DNA of 59,574 nucleotides from a bacterium (GTDB lineage: Archaea > Nanoarchaeota > Nanoarchaeia > Woesearchaeales > UBA10216): NCBI GenBank assembly GCA_024206195.1, contig JAAGZO010000459.1, positions 1-59,574 on the forward strand. Reading direction: 5' to 3'. Positions 25,261 to 33,109 of the stretch are shown piece after piece. The notes under the pieces were generated by a model that saw only the letters and a list, made by a program, of their open reading frames with translations, did not search any database and had not been told where the DNA came from. Position 1 is the first letter of the stretch, and every line of letters starts with the position of its first letter. Made by a program: the position numbers and the translations under genes.

Positions 25261-26598
25261 CTAGTTTAGCTTTATAAATTGCCCATTTCTAAGCAAATGT
25301 ACCTGTTCTCCAGGCTCATATCCCATCTCAACTGCAAGATCTGCAAGGGCAGATGTCATCTTCAGCTCTCCGTGCGCAGGGATAATATGCTTTGGCTTAA
25401 CAAGGTTTATCAGATCACGCAAATCCTCTCTTGCTGCATGTCCGCTTGTGTGTATATCGCTAAAAATTCTTACACCAAAGCTTCTCAGCTTCTTGTCCAG
25501 CTGTTCTCTGCTTGCTCTGTTTGTTGCAGTTGGAATGACTTTGCAGGAGAATATTACCTCATCATCAGGGTCAAACTTAAAGTCAAATACGCCATCAACC
25601 ATCTTTGAGAGTGTTGCTCGCGGCTCTCCCTGGTGTCCGGTAACCACAAGAAGGTATTTGTCCTTGCCCTCTTTCATTATCTTCTTAAGCCTTCTCTTGA
25701 TCTGCTTTCCATACTTCACTATCTCAACCTCTTTTGAGAAATCAACTATTCCTACCTCTTCTCCAGCCTGGGCATACCTTGAAAGGCTTCTTCCAAGGAA
25801 AACAACCTTTCTGTTGAGCCTTTTTCCAAGCTCTATTATGTTCTTTAGCCTTGCGAGATGAGAAGAAAAGGTTGTTACAATGACTGCATGCCCTCTGCTG
25901 TCAGTTCCTAATACAACATCTGTGAGCATCTGCTTGGCAACTGCCTCTGATGGTGTTTTTTGGGAGAGCTCTGCATATGTTGAATCAACAATAAGCGTCT
26001 TAACACCAAGTTTGCCTAATTCTTCAAGTCTTTTGAAATCAGGTTTCTTCCCAATTGTGGGGTATCTGTCAAACTTGAAGTCATTTGCATACAATATGAT
26101 GCCCTCTTTTGTGTGCACTGCAATCATAACTGTTTGTGGAGTCGAGTGTGTTGTGTTGATGAACTCTATTGTTATGTCTGGCGAGAGCTTAAACATAGAA
26201 TTAACATTCAGCACCTTTAAACTGTTCTTGAGCTTTATCTTTTCGCTCTGCAGTATTGATTTTATAACTGCTATTGTAAATGGTGTTCCCATAATCTGGG
26301 CATTGTATTTGTTTGAGATGAATGGTATTGCTCCTACGTGGTCCAGGTGTGCGTGTGAAGGTATGATTATCTTTACCTGTTTCCTCCACTTTTCTATTAC
26401 AGAAATATTAGGAATAGCATCAACCTTGGAAAGCTCAGTAGCACTAACCTTTATAGTGTCCTCTTCTTCCTCAGTATACCTTATGTAGTTTTCAAGGTGA
26501 AGTCCCATATCAAGAACAACAACTTCTTCACCTATCTTAACAGCAGTCATGTTCCTGCCGACTTCATTATAACCGCCAACAGCGCATATCTCTATCAT
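25261..26598 (-). CDS. rnj: Ribonuclease J (aRNase J)
   Basis: Metallo-beta-lactamase/beta-CASP ribonuclease with 5'-3' exonuclease activity in RNA decay. The motifs are complete: VGRNMTAV near residue 13, PSHAHLDHVGAIP (HxHxDH), NTTHSTPQT, YANDFKFD, the beta-CASP region with VTTFSSHLARL, VTGHQGEP, SDIHTSGHA, and the final KPKHIIPAHGE. Two Met codons are possible. ATG at 26598 lies 28 nt from the TATA box, whereas ATG at 26607 would lie upstream of the expected transcript start. Confidence 0.94.
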   Translation of the reverse strand: MIEICAVGGYNEVGRNMTAVKIGEEVVVLDMGLHLENYIRYTEEEEDTIKVSATELSKVDAIPNISVIEKWRKQVKIIIPSHAHLDHVGAIPFISNKYNAQIMGTPFTIAVIKSILQSEKIKLKNSLKVLNVNSMFKLSPDITIEFINTTHSTPQTVMIAVHTKEGIILYANDFKFDRYPTIGKKPDFKRLEELGKLGVKTLIVDSTYAELSQKTPSEAVAKQMLTDVVLGTDSRGHAVIVTTFSSHLARLKNIIELGKRLNRKVVFLGRSLSRYAQAGEEVGIVDFSKEVEIVKYGKQIKRRLKKIMKEGKDKYLLVVTGHQGEPRATLSKMVDGVFDFKFDPDDEVIFSCKVIPTATNRASREQLDKKLRSFGVRIFSDIHTSGHAAREDLRDLINLVKPKHIIPAHGELKMTSALADLAVEMGYEPGEQVHLLRNGQFIKLN

Positions 26599-26620
26599 TA
26601 GGTTCATCTTTGCTTTGTTA

Positions 26621-26630
26621 ATTATATAAA
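26621..26630 (-). promoter_or_regulatory. TATA box for RNase J gene
   Basis: The minus strand reads TTTATATAAT centred 28 nt before the ATG at 26598. Confidence 0.5.
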
Positions 26631-26672
26631 CTTATCGTTAGTTTTTTATAGTTTCCTTCAAAACCAGATACC

Positions 26673-27422
26673 ATGGAAAAATTCCGCTATGCAAAGCCAG
26701 ACATAGAGGGCTTAAAAAAAGAATACACATTAATTGATATGCACATACACACAAGTATAAGTGATGGCAAAGCTAGTCCTCAGGATGTTATACAAAGGGC
26801 AAAAAACCTTGGTATAGGTATTTCAATCACAGATCATGATTCAATAGAGGGGTCGTTAATGGCAGGTAGGCATACAGACATACTTTCTATTCCAGGGATA
26901 GAGTTCTCAGCAAAAAAGGACACGCATGTATTGGTTTACTTCTACAAAACAGAGGATCTAAAGGACTTCTATGAAAGATATGCAGAGGGAAAGGCATTCA
27001 AGCTTGGTGTTTTTGAAATTTCAGAGTTCGCTGCAAAATACAATTGTTTGTTTGGAATAGCTCATCCAACAGGCTATGCACCAGGAGGCTTTGGAACATC
27101 AAAAATAAAGATGGAAGGATACTCAAAACTAAAGAAACTAGACTTTATTGAAATCATCAATGGACACCAGTTTGGATATTATGCAAAGGGCTCCTATAAG
27201 ATAGCATCGCAGCTGGACAAAGGTTTTACAGGAGGCAGTGATGCTCATCACATAAACTGTGTTGGCAGCGTGGTAACAGGTTCAAAAAAGAAAACACTAA
27301 AGGAATTTCTGGATAGCATAAAGCGCAAAGAAACCTTTGTACATGGAAGACCAAGAGACCTCGCACGCAGATACATGAAAACACCGCTCTACTTCTTACG
27401 AGCATATAATAGACGATTCTAA
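26673..27422 (+). CDS. PHP-domain metal-dependent phosphoesterase
   Basis: A 249-residue PHP-fold protein. Metal motifs: DMHIHTSISDGK (about residues 22-33), ITDHDSIEG, PGIEFSAK, GIAHPTG, and GGSDAHHIN near the C-terminus. This is the standard PHP set and suggests a phosphatase or exonuclease such as a 3',5'-nucleotide bisphosphate phosphatase, but the substrate is not determined. It stands alone, and its end is 10 bases from the tRNA-Leu gene on the opposite strand. Confidence 0.87.
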   Translation: MEKFRYAKPDIEGLKKEYTLIDMHIHTSISDGKASPQDVIQRAKNLGIGISITDHDSIEGSLMAGRHTDILSIPGIEFSAKKDTHVLVYFYKTEDLKDFYERYAEGKAFKLGVFEISEFAAKYNCLFGIAHPTGYAPGGFGTSKIKMEGYSKLKKLDFIEIINGHQFGYYAKGSYKIASQLDKGFTGGSDAHHINCVGSVVTGSKKKTLKEFLDSIKRKETFVHGRPRDLARRYMKTPLYFLRAYNRRF

Positions 27423-27432
27423 AAGAAAAACG

Positions 27433-27564
27433 TGCGGGGGAAGGGATTCGAACCCTTGAACCCACTAAGGGACTAGATTCCTCTTAGCGGAAAAATCATT
27501 GCTTTTCAGCTCATCACTCAATTACTTGAGTCTAGCTCGTTTGGCCAGGCTTCGATACCCCCGC
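27433..27564 (-). tRNA. tRNA-Leu (anticodon CAA) with intron
   Basis: The minus strand folds as a class II tRNA: acceptor GCGGGGG with CCCCCGC plus discriminator A, U8 A9, D-stem UCG/CGA with loop AAGCCUGGCCAAA, anticodon stem CUAGA/UCUAG with loop CU-CAA-GA, a long variable arm (UCCCUUAGUGGGUUC) and T-arm AAGGG-UUCGAAU-CCCUU. Mature length is 86 nt after removing the intron. CCA is not encoded; the sequence continues CGTTTTTC, a likely oligo-T termination signal. Confidence 0.92.
27479..27524 (-). other. tRNA-Leu intron (46 nt) at the canonical 37/38 position
   Basis: The 46 nt fall between G37 and A38, the usual archaeal site cut by the splicing endonuclease. At the 3' splice site GAA next to UCUAG fits the 3-nt bulge, with GAG pairing to the CUC at positions 32-34. 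The fourth pair is A-A, so the bulge-helix-bulge is relaxed. The intron begins TAATTGAGT, which can also pair with ACTCAA of the anticodon loop. Confidence 0.75.
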
Positions 27565-27605
27565 ACAGGGTGGTTCCAGAAACTTGTTTCTGATACCCCC
27601 ACAAT
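27565..27605 (-). other. Predicted tRNA-Leu 5' leader with hairpin and repeat of the tRNA 5' end
   Basis: From the TATA box near 27632 transcription should start near 27605, about 40 nt before the tRNA. The leader holds CAGAAAC-AA-GTTTCTG (27592-27577), a perfect 7-bp hairpin, and TGTGGGGGTATC, nearly the same as the first bases of the tRNA. RNase P would remove it. Confidence 0.45.
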
Positions 27606-27627
27606 GAATCTTGGAGAGCTGACCTCC

Positions 27628-27637
27628 ATATTTAAAG
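27628..27637 (-). promoter_or_regulatory. TATA box for tRNA-Leu
   Basis: The minus strand reads CTTTAAATAT, about 27 nt before the inferred transcript start. Confidence 0.4.
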
Positions 27638-27667
27638 TTTTGGGAAAATCAGTTATTTTTCGAAAAC

Positions 27668-27678
27668 CTTATATACAT
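27668..27678 (+). promoter_or_regulatory. TATA box for plus-strand membrane/pilin-like operon
   Basis: CTTATATACAT predicts a start near 27699, so the leader is about 20 nt and includes GAGGAG at 27708-27713. Confidence 0.5.
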
Positions 27679-27718
27679 ATATTCCACAGTTTAGACTATG
27701 CAAAAAAGAGGAGAATTC

Positions 27719-27823
27719 ATGAGGCTTGTGCAGTTAATGCTCCTTGCAATCTTTGCGGTTATTATGCTTCTTGTAGTAAAAAATGTGCTGTGTAAAATGG
27801 GTGCATGGAGTTGGCTATGTTAA
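27719..27823 (+). CDS. Small single-span membrane protein, first gene of the island
   Basis: Not recognised; 34 residues, too short for most gene callers. The ATG follows GAGGAG by five bases. An in-frame ATG at 27698 lies at the predicted transcript start and would add seven residues. The sequence is MRLVQ, then a hydrophobic stretch LMLLAIFAVIMLLVV, then KNVLCKMGAWSWLC. Its stop lies just inside the start of the next gene, so translation is probably coupled. Confidence 0.55.
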   Translation: MRLVQLMLLAIFAVIMLLVVKNVLCKMGAWSWLC

Positions 27824-28695
27824 AAAACAAGAAATCAGAATTATCAACAACGCCGAACATGGTAATTGTAGCTATTGTCGCTGTATTCCTAGTTGGATTT
27901 TACCTTCATGCAACAAGCGGTGTTGCACACGCAGCATCAGATAATTTCTGCAGGTTTTCTGCATTGCAAAGAGACGTTGTAAGAGTACCGGGTACTGGAA
28001 CTATATTAACTGACCTGGATTGCAAAACACGGTTTGTTAATATACAAGAAGAAGGCGCAGAGATAGTAACGTCAGATACACCAAAAGGAGAATGGGTGCC
28101 ATACAGAGATGAAGATCCAGAACTATCTGCTAAAGAGACCATAGCAAAGGAGATGCAGGGCTGTTGGTATTCTCTTGGTGAAGGAAAAATCGACCCATTT
28201 AGCGATTGGGGTACTAGTGATAAGAAATGTGTTATGTGTTCAGAAATAACATTTAGCTATGAATTCCAGGAAGAAGTTGATACACTGCATGGTTTTATTG
28301 ATTTTCTTAAAAGCGAAAAAGCAAAAGGAAAGCAGGAATACTACGCCGAATACCTCTTTGGCACTAATGATATAGATACAACAGACTTATACCAGGAATT
28401 GTCTACTGATAAAAGTTATCACATCATGTATATTGTTACATACAAAGAGAGTTTTGATGATTTGAAAAGTAGTATGTGGGAGAGCACACTTGAAGGAGCT
28501 AGCGCAGGAGCAACAATAGGGAGTTTTATTGTACCCTTGAAGGGCACACTTATTGGAGGTGCAGTAGGCGCTGCCGTTGGTGTAGTTGGTGGAACAATAA
28601 AATCAGCTTTCCACAAATCAAGCAAAGAAAAGATTCCATCCATGTGGTTAGCACCAGCAGAAGCAACAACCTTTAAGTGCGATAAATTGTATTAA
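27817..28695 (+). CDS. Secreted or anchored protein with N-terminal span and C-terminal Gly/Ala zipper
   Basis: Not recognised. The ATG at 27817 follows GGAG by six bases and overlaps the previous stop; an ATG at 27805 lacks a ribosome-binding site. The 292-residue product starts MLKNKKSELSTTPN, then has a hydrophobic segment (about residues 15-38), then an external part with seven Cys. A central CW...GK...F...C...I.F pattern is shared with the next gene. Residues about 226-260 form a Gly/Ala-rich hydrophobic stretch (ASAGATIGSF...GGAVGAAVGVVGG) that looks like a glycine zipper. The function is unknown; membrane insertion of this stretch is an inference. Confidence 0.65.
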   Translation: MLKNKKSELSTTPNMVIVAIVAVFLVGFYLHATSGVAHAASDNFCRFSALQRDVVRVPGTGTILTDLDCKTRFVNIQEEGAEIVTSDTPKGEWVPYRDEDPELSAKETIAKEMQGCWYSLGEGKIDPFSDWGTSDKKCVMCSEITFSYEFQEEVDTLHGFIDFLKSEKAKGKQEYYAEYLFGTNDIDTTDLYQELSTDKSYHIMYIVTYKESFDDLKSSMWESTLEGASAGATIGSFIVPLKGTLIGGAVGAAVGVVGGTIKSAFHKSSKEKIPSMWLAPAEATTFKCDKLY

Positions 28696-28696
28696 C

Positions 28697-29731
28697 ATGA
28701 AAAAAGCAATGGGTAATGTTTCAGAAATGCTTGTAGCTTCAATTGCTGCAGTTTTAATCGCTGTTGTTTTAACAGTTTTTGTTAATGATGTTGCAGATGC
28801 CTCAAATCGAATACATGAAAGAGAGATCTGTAGTCAAAGTATTAATGAGCATATTATTGCAAAAAACTTTGGATATTCAGATGCTAAAATAAACTGCCCT
28901 ACTTATTACCATACTATCAAGAAAAAAGATGAGGAAAGGGTAATGAAGGAGCTTGCTGAAGATATGTATATGTGTTGGGATGACTTTAAAAGAGGAAAAG
29001 AATCAATGTTCAAAGATGATGGCGTTTTCTGTGTAGTATACTCTGTGATCGAGTTTGAAGATGAGGATCTTTTCATAGCAGGAGAGGACCTAGGATACTA
29101 TCTTGAAAACACCCTTGTTCCACATCCGCCTGGCTCAGAATATGAAGGGGAAACCTATGCGATGGCGCTTGGAAACTTTGGTTCAAACCGTTCAGAGGAT
29201 GTATTAAGTGAGGATGAAATACTTCAGGTTGAGGATCAGAGCATAACAAAAGATGAGAATGCACTTGATATCCATGGGGATAGGCAATACGCAACAATAT
29301 TTGTTTATGCAAGAGGAAATGATGTTCTTGAACAGCTTGTAGGCAACTATATCAAAAGCCCTGGCGGAGGCGTATCTCTTGCTGTTGCCGGAGGTTCATT
29401 GGGTTCGACTGCGATTATCTCAGCAAAGCGGTATAAAAAAGCCAGCGCAATGCAGTTTCCAGTTATGGGTAGTTCTGGAACTGCCTTTTCTAAAACTCAG
29501 GCAGCATCCATGTCAATGTTCAGTGTGAAAAACACGGTCAAAAAGTTTGTCAAACCAGTGGCAGCTGTTACTGCAATAGCTGGCGCTGCTGGTGTTGTTG
29601 ACTCTGCGATGAACACCGATTTCAGCTCTGAATGGTTTGCAGCATTCGCATTCCAGGAGTACGATGAGAAAGAATTAAAAACAATGGGATGTGAGTATAT
29701 ACCAATAAAACAACATGAGGATGATGAATGA
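28697..29731 (+). CDS. Paralogue of the preceding protein, with N-terminal span and C-terminal Gly/Ala region
   Basis: Not recognised; 344 residues. MKKAMGNVSEM leads into a hydrophobic segment (about residues 11-29), then an acidic external domain. LAEDMYMCWDDFKRGKESMF followed by FCVVYSVIEFEDE matches IAKEMQGCWYSLGEGKIDPF followed by CVMCSEITFSYE of the upstream gene, and both end with a tryptophan-led FA/LA segment and a late Cys. Residues about 222-300 are Gly/Ala/Ser-rich with two weakly hydrophobic stretches. One base separates it from the previous gene, and the next gene overlaps as ATGA. Confidence 0.65.
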   Translation: MKKAMGNVSEMLVASIAAVLIAVVLTVFVNDVADASNRIHEREICSQSINEHIIAKNFGYSDAKINCPTYYHTIKKKDEERVMKELAEDMYMCWDDFKRGKESMFKDDGVFCVVYSVIEFEDEDLFIAGEDLGYYLENTLVPHPPGSEYEGETYAMALGNFGSNRSEDVLSEDEILQVEDQSITKDENALDIHGDRQYATIFVYARGNDVLEQLVGNYIKSPGGGVSLAVAGGSLGSTAIISAKRYKKASAMQFPVMGSSGTAFSKTQAASMSMFSVKNTVKKFVKPVAAVTAIAGAAGVVDSAMNTDFSSEWFAAFAFQEYDEKELKTMGCEYIPIKQHEDDE

Positions 29732-29883
29732 AAAAAAAAGGCATGACAATAAGTGTTCTTGGATGGATGATACTCGCACTAATCTTAATAATAGTAATAA
29801 TAATAATCGTAGCTATATCAAGAGATGCAAGCTATAATATATGGGAACATATAATGGACATATTCAGATTTGGTGGATCATAA
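29728..29883 (+). CDS. Short prepilin-like membrane protein
   Basis: Not recognised; 51 residues. MKKKG followed by MTISVLGWMILALILIIV has a basic start, a Gly, and then a long hydrophobic helix, resembling a class III (type IV prepilin) signal. Only about 20 residues follow. The ATG overlaps the previous stop as ATGA, so it is a genuine member of the operon. Confidence 0.6.
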   Translation: MKKKGMTISVLGWMILALILIIVIIIIVAISRDASYNIWEHIMDIFRFGGS

Positions 29884-29884
29884 A

Positions 29885-30358
29885 ATGCCTGGAATAAAAT
29901 ACGTAATTGGTGCTATAATAATGCTGCTGCTGCTAGGTGTTGTAGTTTCAGGCTCAATAATGCCTGCACCTGAAATAATTTCAAACCTCAATACCTGGAT
30001 AGAGGAAACATTAGGTATTGGGGAAAAAGGGGCTTGTGCAAAAGCAGAGGACGCATTCTGGTGCAAAAATCAGAATATGTGCATGATAGAAACAGAAGCA
30101 GATGTATGTAATCCAAGCACACATGAGCCCACAGAGTGTGATGATTTTTGTGATAGAATGACCTGTACAGTACATGCATGTGAGCCTCCAATGGGATGCA
30201 TAGGCAAAACTTGCACTTTTTGTGCAACAGAAGGAGATGAGTGCGGAAAAACAATGGATAGTATGTGGTTTAGTAAAGGCAGCTGTTGTGATGGTTACAA
30301 ATGCAGAGGGAAAGACTGGTTGGCAGGTATATGGAAACAAACGTGTATGAAAAGATGA
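29885..30358 (+). CDS. Membrane-anchored protein with 16 cysteines
   Basis: Not recognised; 157 residues. A hydrophobic N-terminal segment (about residues 4-24) could be a signal or anchor. Residues about 50-157 contain 16 Cys, many in close pairs (DDFCDRMTC, GKTCTFC, GSCCDGYKC), which suggests a small disulfide-stabilised extracellular domain, a knottin or EGF-like arrangement. GGTGGA lies upstream of the ATG at 29885; an in-frame TTG at 29870 is less likely. It follows the previous stop by one base. Confidence 0.62.
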   Translation: MPGIKYVIGAIIMLLLLGVVVSGSIMPAPEIISNLNTWIEETLGIGEKGACAKAEDAFWCKNQNMCMIETEADVCNPSTHEPTECDDFCDRMTCTVHACEPPMGCIGKTCTFCATEGDECGKTMDSMWFSKGSCCDGYKCRGKDWLAGIWKQTCMKR

Positions 30359-30369
30359 GGGTGAAACTA

Positions 30370-30654
30370 ATGAAAAAAGCTCAGGGATTGTCAATGCAGA
30401 CAGTGGTTATAACAATTATTGCTTTGGTTGTTCTTGTTGTTCTCATTGTTATTATTGGAAAAATACCGCTTAGTGACATACTAAGCACTAAAGACTGCAG
30501 TGTGGCATATAAGGGAGGATATTGTATTAAAGCAGAACAAAGAAACGACTGTTCAAAAACAGGCAATGTTTTCAAGACAGGTTGTCCTGAGGAAGATATA
30601 GGAAACACTGAAGACATGGTATACTGTTGCGTTCCTCAATTTGGTAGAGAATGA
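30370..30654 (+). CDS. Prepilin-like protein with short Cys-containing domain
   Basis: Not recognised; 94 residues. MKKAQG followed by LSMQTVVITIIALVVLVVLIV is the clearest class III signal of the plus-strand operon: basic residues, Gly, then a hydrophobic helix. The remaining roughly 60 residues carry six Cys. AGGGTG precedes ATG 30370 by six bases, and an in-frame ATG at 30355 overlaps the previous stop. Processing by a prepilin peptidase would leave the hydrophobic helix as an N-terminal assembly helix. Confidence 0.62.
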   Translation: MKKAQGLSMQTVVITIIALVVLVVLIVIIGKIPLSDILSTKDCSVAYKGGYCIKAEQRNDCSKTGNVFKTGCPEEDIGNTEDMVYCCVPQFGRE

Positions 30655-31271
30655 AGATGAATAAAAAAGCAGAAGATGCATCATCCACCGCAGTTCTTAC
30701 ACCAGTAAGAGTAACTGTCGCTGCTATTGTTGCTGTTGTTATCTTCTTGTTCATTTCTACGGGCCCAATTGAGGCATTGCTTGGTACCAATAATAATATA
30801 GATGCAAGCTCAAAAGAAAGCTTTGATGATCTGGTGTTAAATTTCATCAACAAGCTTTCAACTACAGATCCTGAAACACCATCAACAGCAGCAATGCACT
30901 CTTTTAGACTCGATGATGATTTTCATCTCTATGGGTTTAATCAAGAAATGTTGATTCTGCAGCTTCAGGGTGATCAGGCAATCCATAAGTTATATGTTGA
31001 AGGAGCCGGTTGTCAAGGCACTTATGCATGTTTGTGTGTTTGTAAGGACCAGTGCCAGGAGTTAGCTGATTGTTATACCTTATCTGAAGCAGGCAGTGAA
31101 GGCGCTATGAGTCTCTATGCAAGAAATCTAGTTAACAACGAGGGTGCCACAGCCCCCAATGGCGAGCAATATCTTGCACTTAAGGGCGGCGATGACGTTA
31201 GATCAATTACTATTTCAATGGATGGAGACACGATTTATTTTAGTGGCTATGGAGAACCAGTAAGATCATGA
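30651..31271 (+). CDS. Single-span protein, last gene of the plus-strand island operon
   Basis: Not recognised; 206 residues. MKMNKKAED is followed by a hydrophobic segment (about residues 22-42), then an external domain with a short Cys cluster, CQGTYACLCVCKDQCQ, near residue 125. It overlaps the previous gene as ATGA; a second Met two codons later is equally possible. Its last 25 bases overlap the end of the convergent pilin-like operon. Confidence 0.62.
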   Translation: MKMNKKAEDASSTAVLTPVRVTVAAIVAVVIFLFISTGPIEALLGTNNNIDASSKESFDDLVLNFINKLSTTDPETPSTAAMHSFRLDDDFHLYGFNQEMLILQLQGDQAIHKLYVEGAGCQGTYACLCVCKDQCQELADCYTLSEAGSEGAMSLYARNLVNNEGATAPNGEQYLALKGGDDVRSITISMDGDTIYFSGYGEPVRS

Positions 31272-32071
31272 AGTGCAAACTTGTAACTAACTGTTTTTTC
31301 AACTAGTTTTTCTGAATTTTCGTCATACATCTTTAATTTATTATCACTAGAAGCACATACTATTACATAACCATCTTCTGCTGTTGCACAGCCTGTTTGA
31401 AGAGTCATTTCACCAACAGCATCTCCATCAAAACCATCTACACAAGAATCAAAACCCGAAGAAGTGCAGGTATTCGTAATAATTTTTGCTTTATCAGCCA
31501 GCAGCAAGTAATCATTCATATTAGCCTCTTTTGTAAATGATGCATGTAAACTATACCTTATCTTGTTTCCATAAAATTCATATTCATCTTCTTCAGATGG
31601 ATAGTTAAGCTTGATAACCAGCGGGCTTGTCGCTATAGCATTTATCTTGTTCTCATCTATCTTAAGTCTGTAGTTTCCTGTTGGAACATCCGCAACCTCA
31701 TATCCCCACATGTATGCATCCAGGTTCATATTAAACAAGGGTGCTAAAGCATCTCCCAGGTTTTCTTTTGTTGGATAACAGCCTTCTCCCCATACAGCAA
31801 TCCCATTGTACCTTCCACATCCGAGGTTGTAATCTCCCTTTGCAAACTCAAATAGCGCTTCGTTTAGTGCATAATCCGCAGCCTCTTCAATGTAAAAACC
31901 AGTCTCTTCTCCATCCTGATAAGCTGCAAAAAGCTCGAATTGGTTTGCACCTAAAGGTCTTTCTGATGACAACTCTTTGTATGTGCCAGAGATTATTATG
32001 AAACTTGCGAGTACTGAGATTGTGAAAATAATCACAATCAAAACACTGAACATCGCAACTCCTTTTTTCAT
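31247..32071 (-). CDS. Pilin-like protein, fourth gene of minus-strand quartet
   Basis: Not recognised; 274 residues. MKKGVAMFSVLIVIIFTISV has a basic-Gly-hydrophobic prepilin-like start. The external domain includes two CGRY/GCYP cysteines near residue 80 and a C-terminal pair (SGFDSC, GCATAEDGYVIVC). Its ATG overlaps the stop of the upstream gene as ATGA. The large, mainly beta external region recalls minor pilins that cap type IV filaments, but this is inferred from layout only. Confidence 0.65.
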   Translation of the reverse strand: MKKGVAMFSVLIVIIFTISVLASFIIISGTYKELSSERPLGANQFELFAAYQDGEETGFYIEEAADYALNEALFEFAKGDYNLGCGRYNGIAVWGEGCYPTKENLGDALAPLFNMNLDAYMWGYEVADVPTGNYRLKIDENKINAIATSPLVIKLNYPSEEDEYEFYGNKIRYSLHASFTKEANMNDYLLLADKAKIITNTCTSSGFDSCVDGFDGDAVGEMTLQTGCATAEDGYVIVCASSDNKLKMYDENSEKLVEKTVSYKFALHDLTGSP

Positions 32072-32622
32072 CTTTGTGATTGCACCCGCCCTCCAAACTT
32101 TTTGACAATAAATCTGAGATCCTTTGTTGGTGTAGGAATCATTATTTCTATTTCAAAGCGCTCATCAAAAACAGCGTTTGCAACATAATACTCATTATCA
32201 AAAGAGAAAAGCTTGTCATTATCTTCATCCCTTACTTCAATCTCCCATGAATAGTCCATTCCGGTTTCTGGATCATACTCTCCTTCATGCATATCAAAAA
32301 ACCATTTTGTTATATCTGCTTCGATCGCATCCTTTATTTCATCTTCATCTTCGTAGTAATATTCAACAATAAAATCAGCTACAGTTTGAGTTTTTCCATT
32401 TACAGTAATCTCGCTTTCAAGGAACTTGAGTGTATTGAACTCTGTACCAGTCATTTCTGAATAGATAATCTGCCCATCAATTCTCTGTTGTGCTGCTTTT
32501 ACTCCAGAACCACCACAACCAGGATTAATTATTGTGACCATGAAGACAAATGATATGAAAATGAAAGCTATGAATGCAAAAAAGTCAGATAGCAGTTCCT
32601 CCTGGCCTTTCTTATTCTTCAT
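32068..32622 (-). CDS. Pilin-like protein, third gene of minus-strand quartet
   Basis: Not recognised; 184 residues. MKNKKG followed by QEELLSDFFAFIAFIFISFVFM is a class III-type start, with two Glu just after the expected cut and then a hydrophobic helix. The soluble part is acidic with a central EYYYEDEDEIKD. It overlaps the preceding gene by 11 bases and the next by four. Confidence 0.68.
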   Translation of the reverse strand: MKNKKGQEELLSDFFAFIAFIFISFVFMVTIINPGCGGSGVKAAQQRIDGQIIYSEMTGTEFNTLKFLESEITVNGKTQTVADFIVEYYYEDEDEIKDAIEADITKWFFDMHEGEYDPETGMDYSWEIEVRDEDNDKLFSFDNEYYVANAVFDERFEIEIMIPTPTKDLRFIVKKFGGRVQSQR

Positions 32623-33109
32623 TTGGCATCAGCACCTCAAAACGTAATTCTCTAGTTTCTCCATCTAACGACACAATTCGCTTTACAACGGATTTTGTTG
32701 TTGCTCCTCTTCCTTTCATATCAACAAAGTGAAAGTAATTTTCATACCAGTCCTCATGGAAATAGAAATGTTTTTCTTCATCTTCAGAAACATTATATGA
32801 TATTCTTGCAGCAAGGTAGGACTCTTTAGAGAAGACTATGGTGTCCTCAACACCCGTTATAAGCAAAGTAGTTTTAACATCTCCAACCTGAACCCTTCCA
32901 TTTTCTACACCAGATATTCCGTTCTTTGAATAAAGCATCCTGTTTGCAAATACGTGTGATTCTGCTTCCTGTATATCTACATTCTTATAGACCATTGCAT
33001 ATATGAAAATTACAGCTGTTCCCATTACAGCTATTACAAAAATCATTCTTACTACCCATATGACTACTTGAGAACCTGTTTCTCCTTTTTTGTCATGCGT
33101 TATTTGCAT
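32612..33109 (-). CDS. Pilin-like protein, second gene of minus-strand quartet
   Basis: Not recognised; 165 residues. MQITHDKKG followed by ETGSQVVIWVVRMIFVIAVMG gives a class III-like signal, and the helix continues to about residue 40. The remainder is mainly beta, with FYFHEDWYENYFHFVD near residue 115. It overlaps the first gene of the quartet by 10 bases and the third by 11. Confidence 0.68.
   Translation of the reverse strand: MQITHDKKGETGSQVVIWVVRMIFVIAVMGTAVIFIYAMVYKNVDIQEAESHVFANRMLYSKNGISGVENGRVQVGDVKTTLLITGVEDTIVFSKESYLAARISYNVSEDEEKHFYFHEDWYENYFHFVDMKGRGATTKSVVKRIVSLDGETRELRFEVLMPNEE

Noticed and set aside
24546..25277. 243-residue Ser-rich plus-strand ORF
   Set aside because: Antisense to pcn, which is unambiguous.
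27499..27795. 98-residue plus-strand ORF over the tRNA-Leu gene
   Set aside because: It crosses the tRNA gene and runs into the small membrane protein in another frame; the tRNA folds well and the ORF has no domain.
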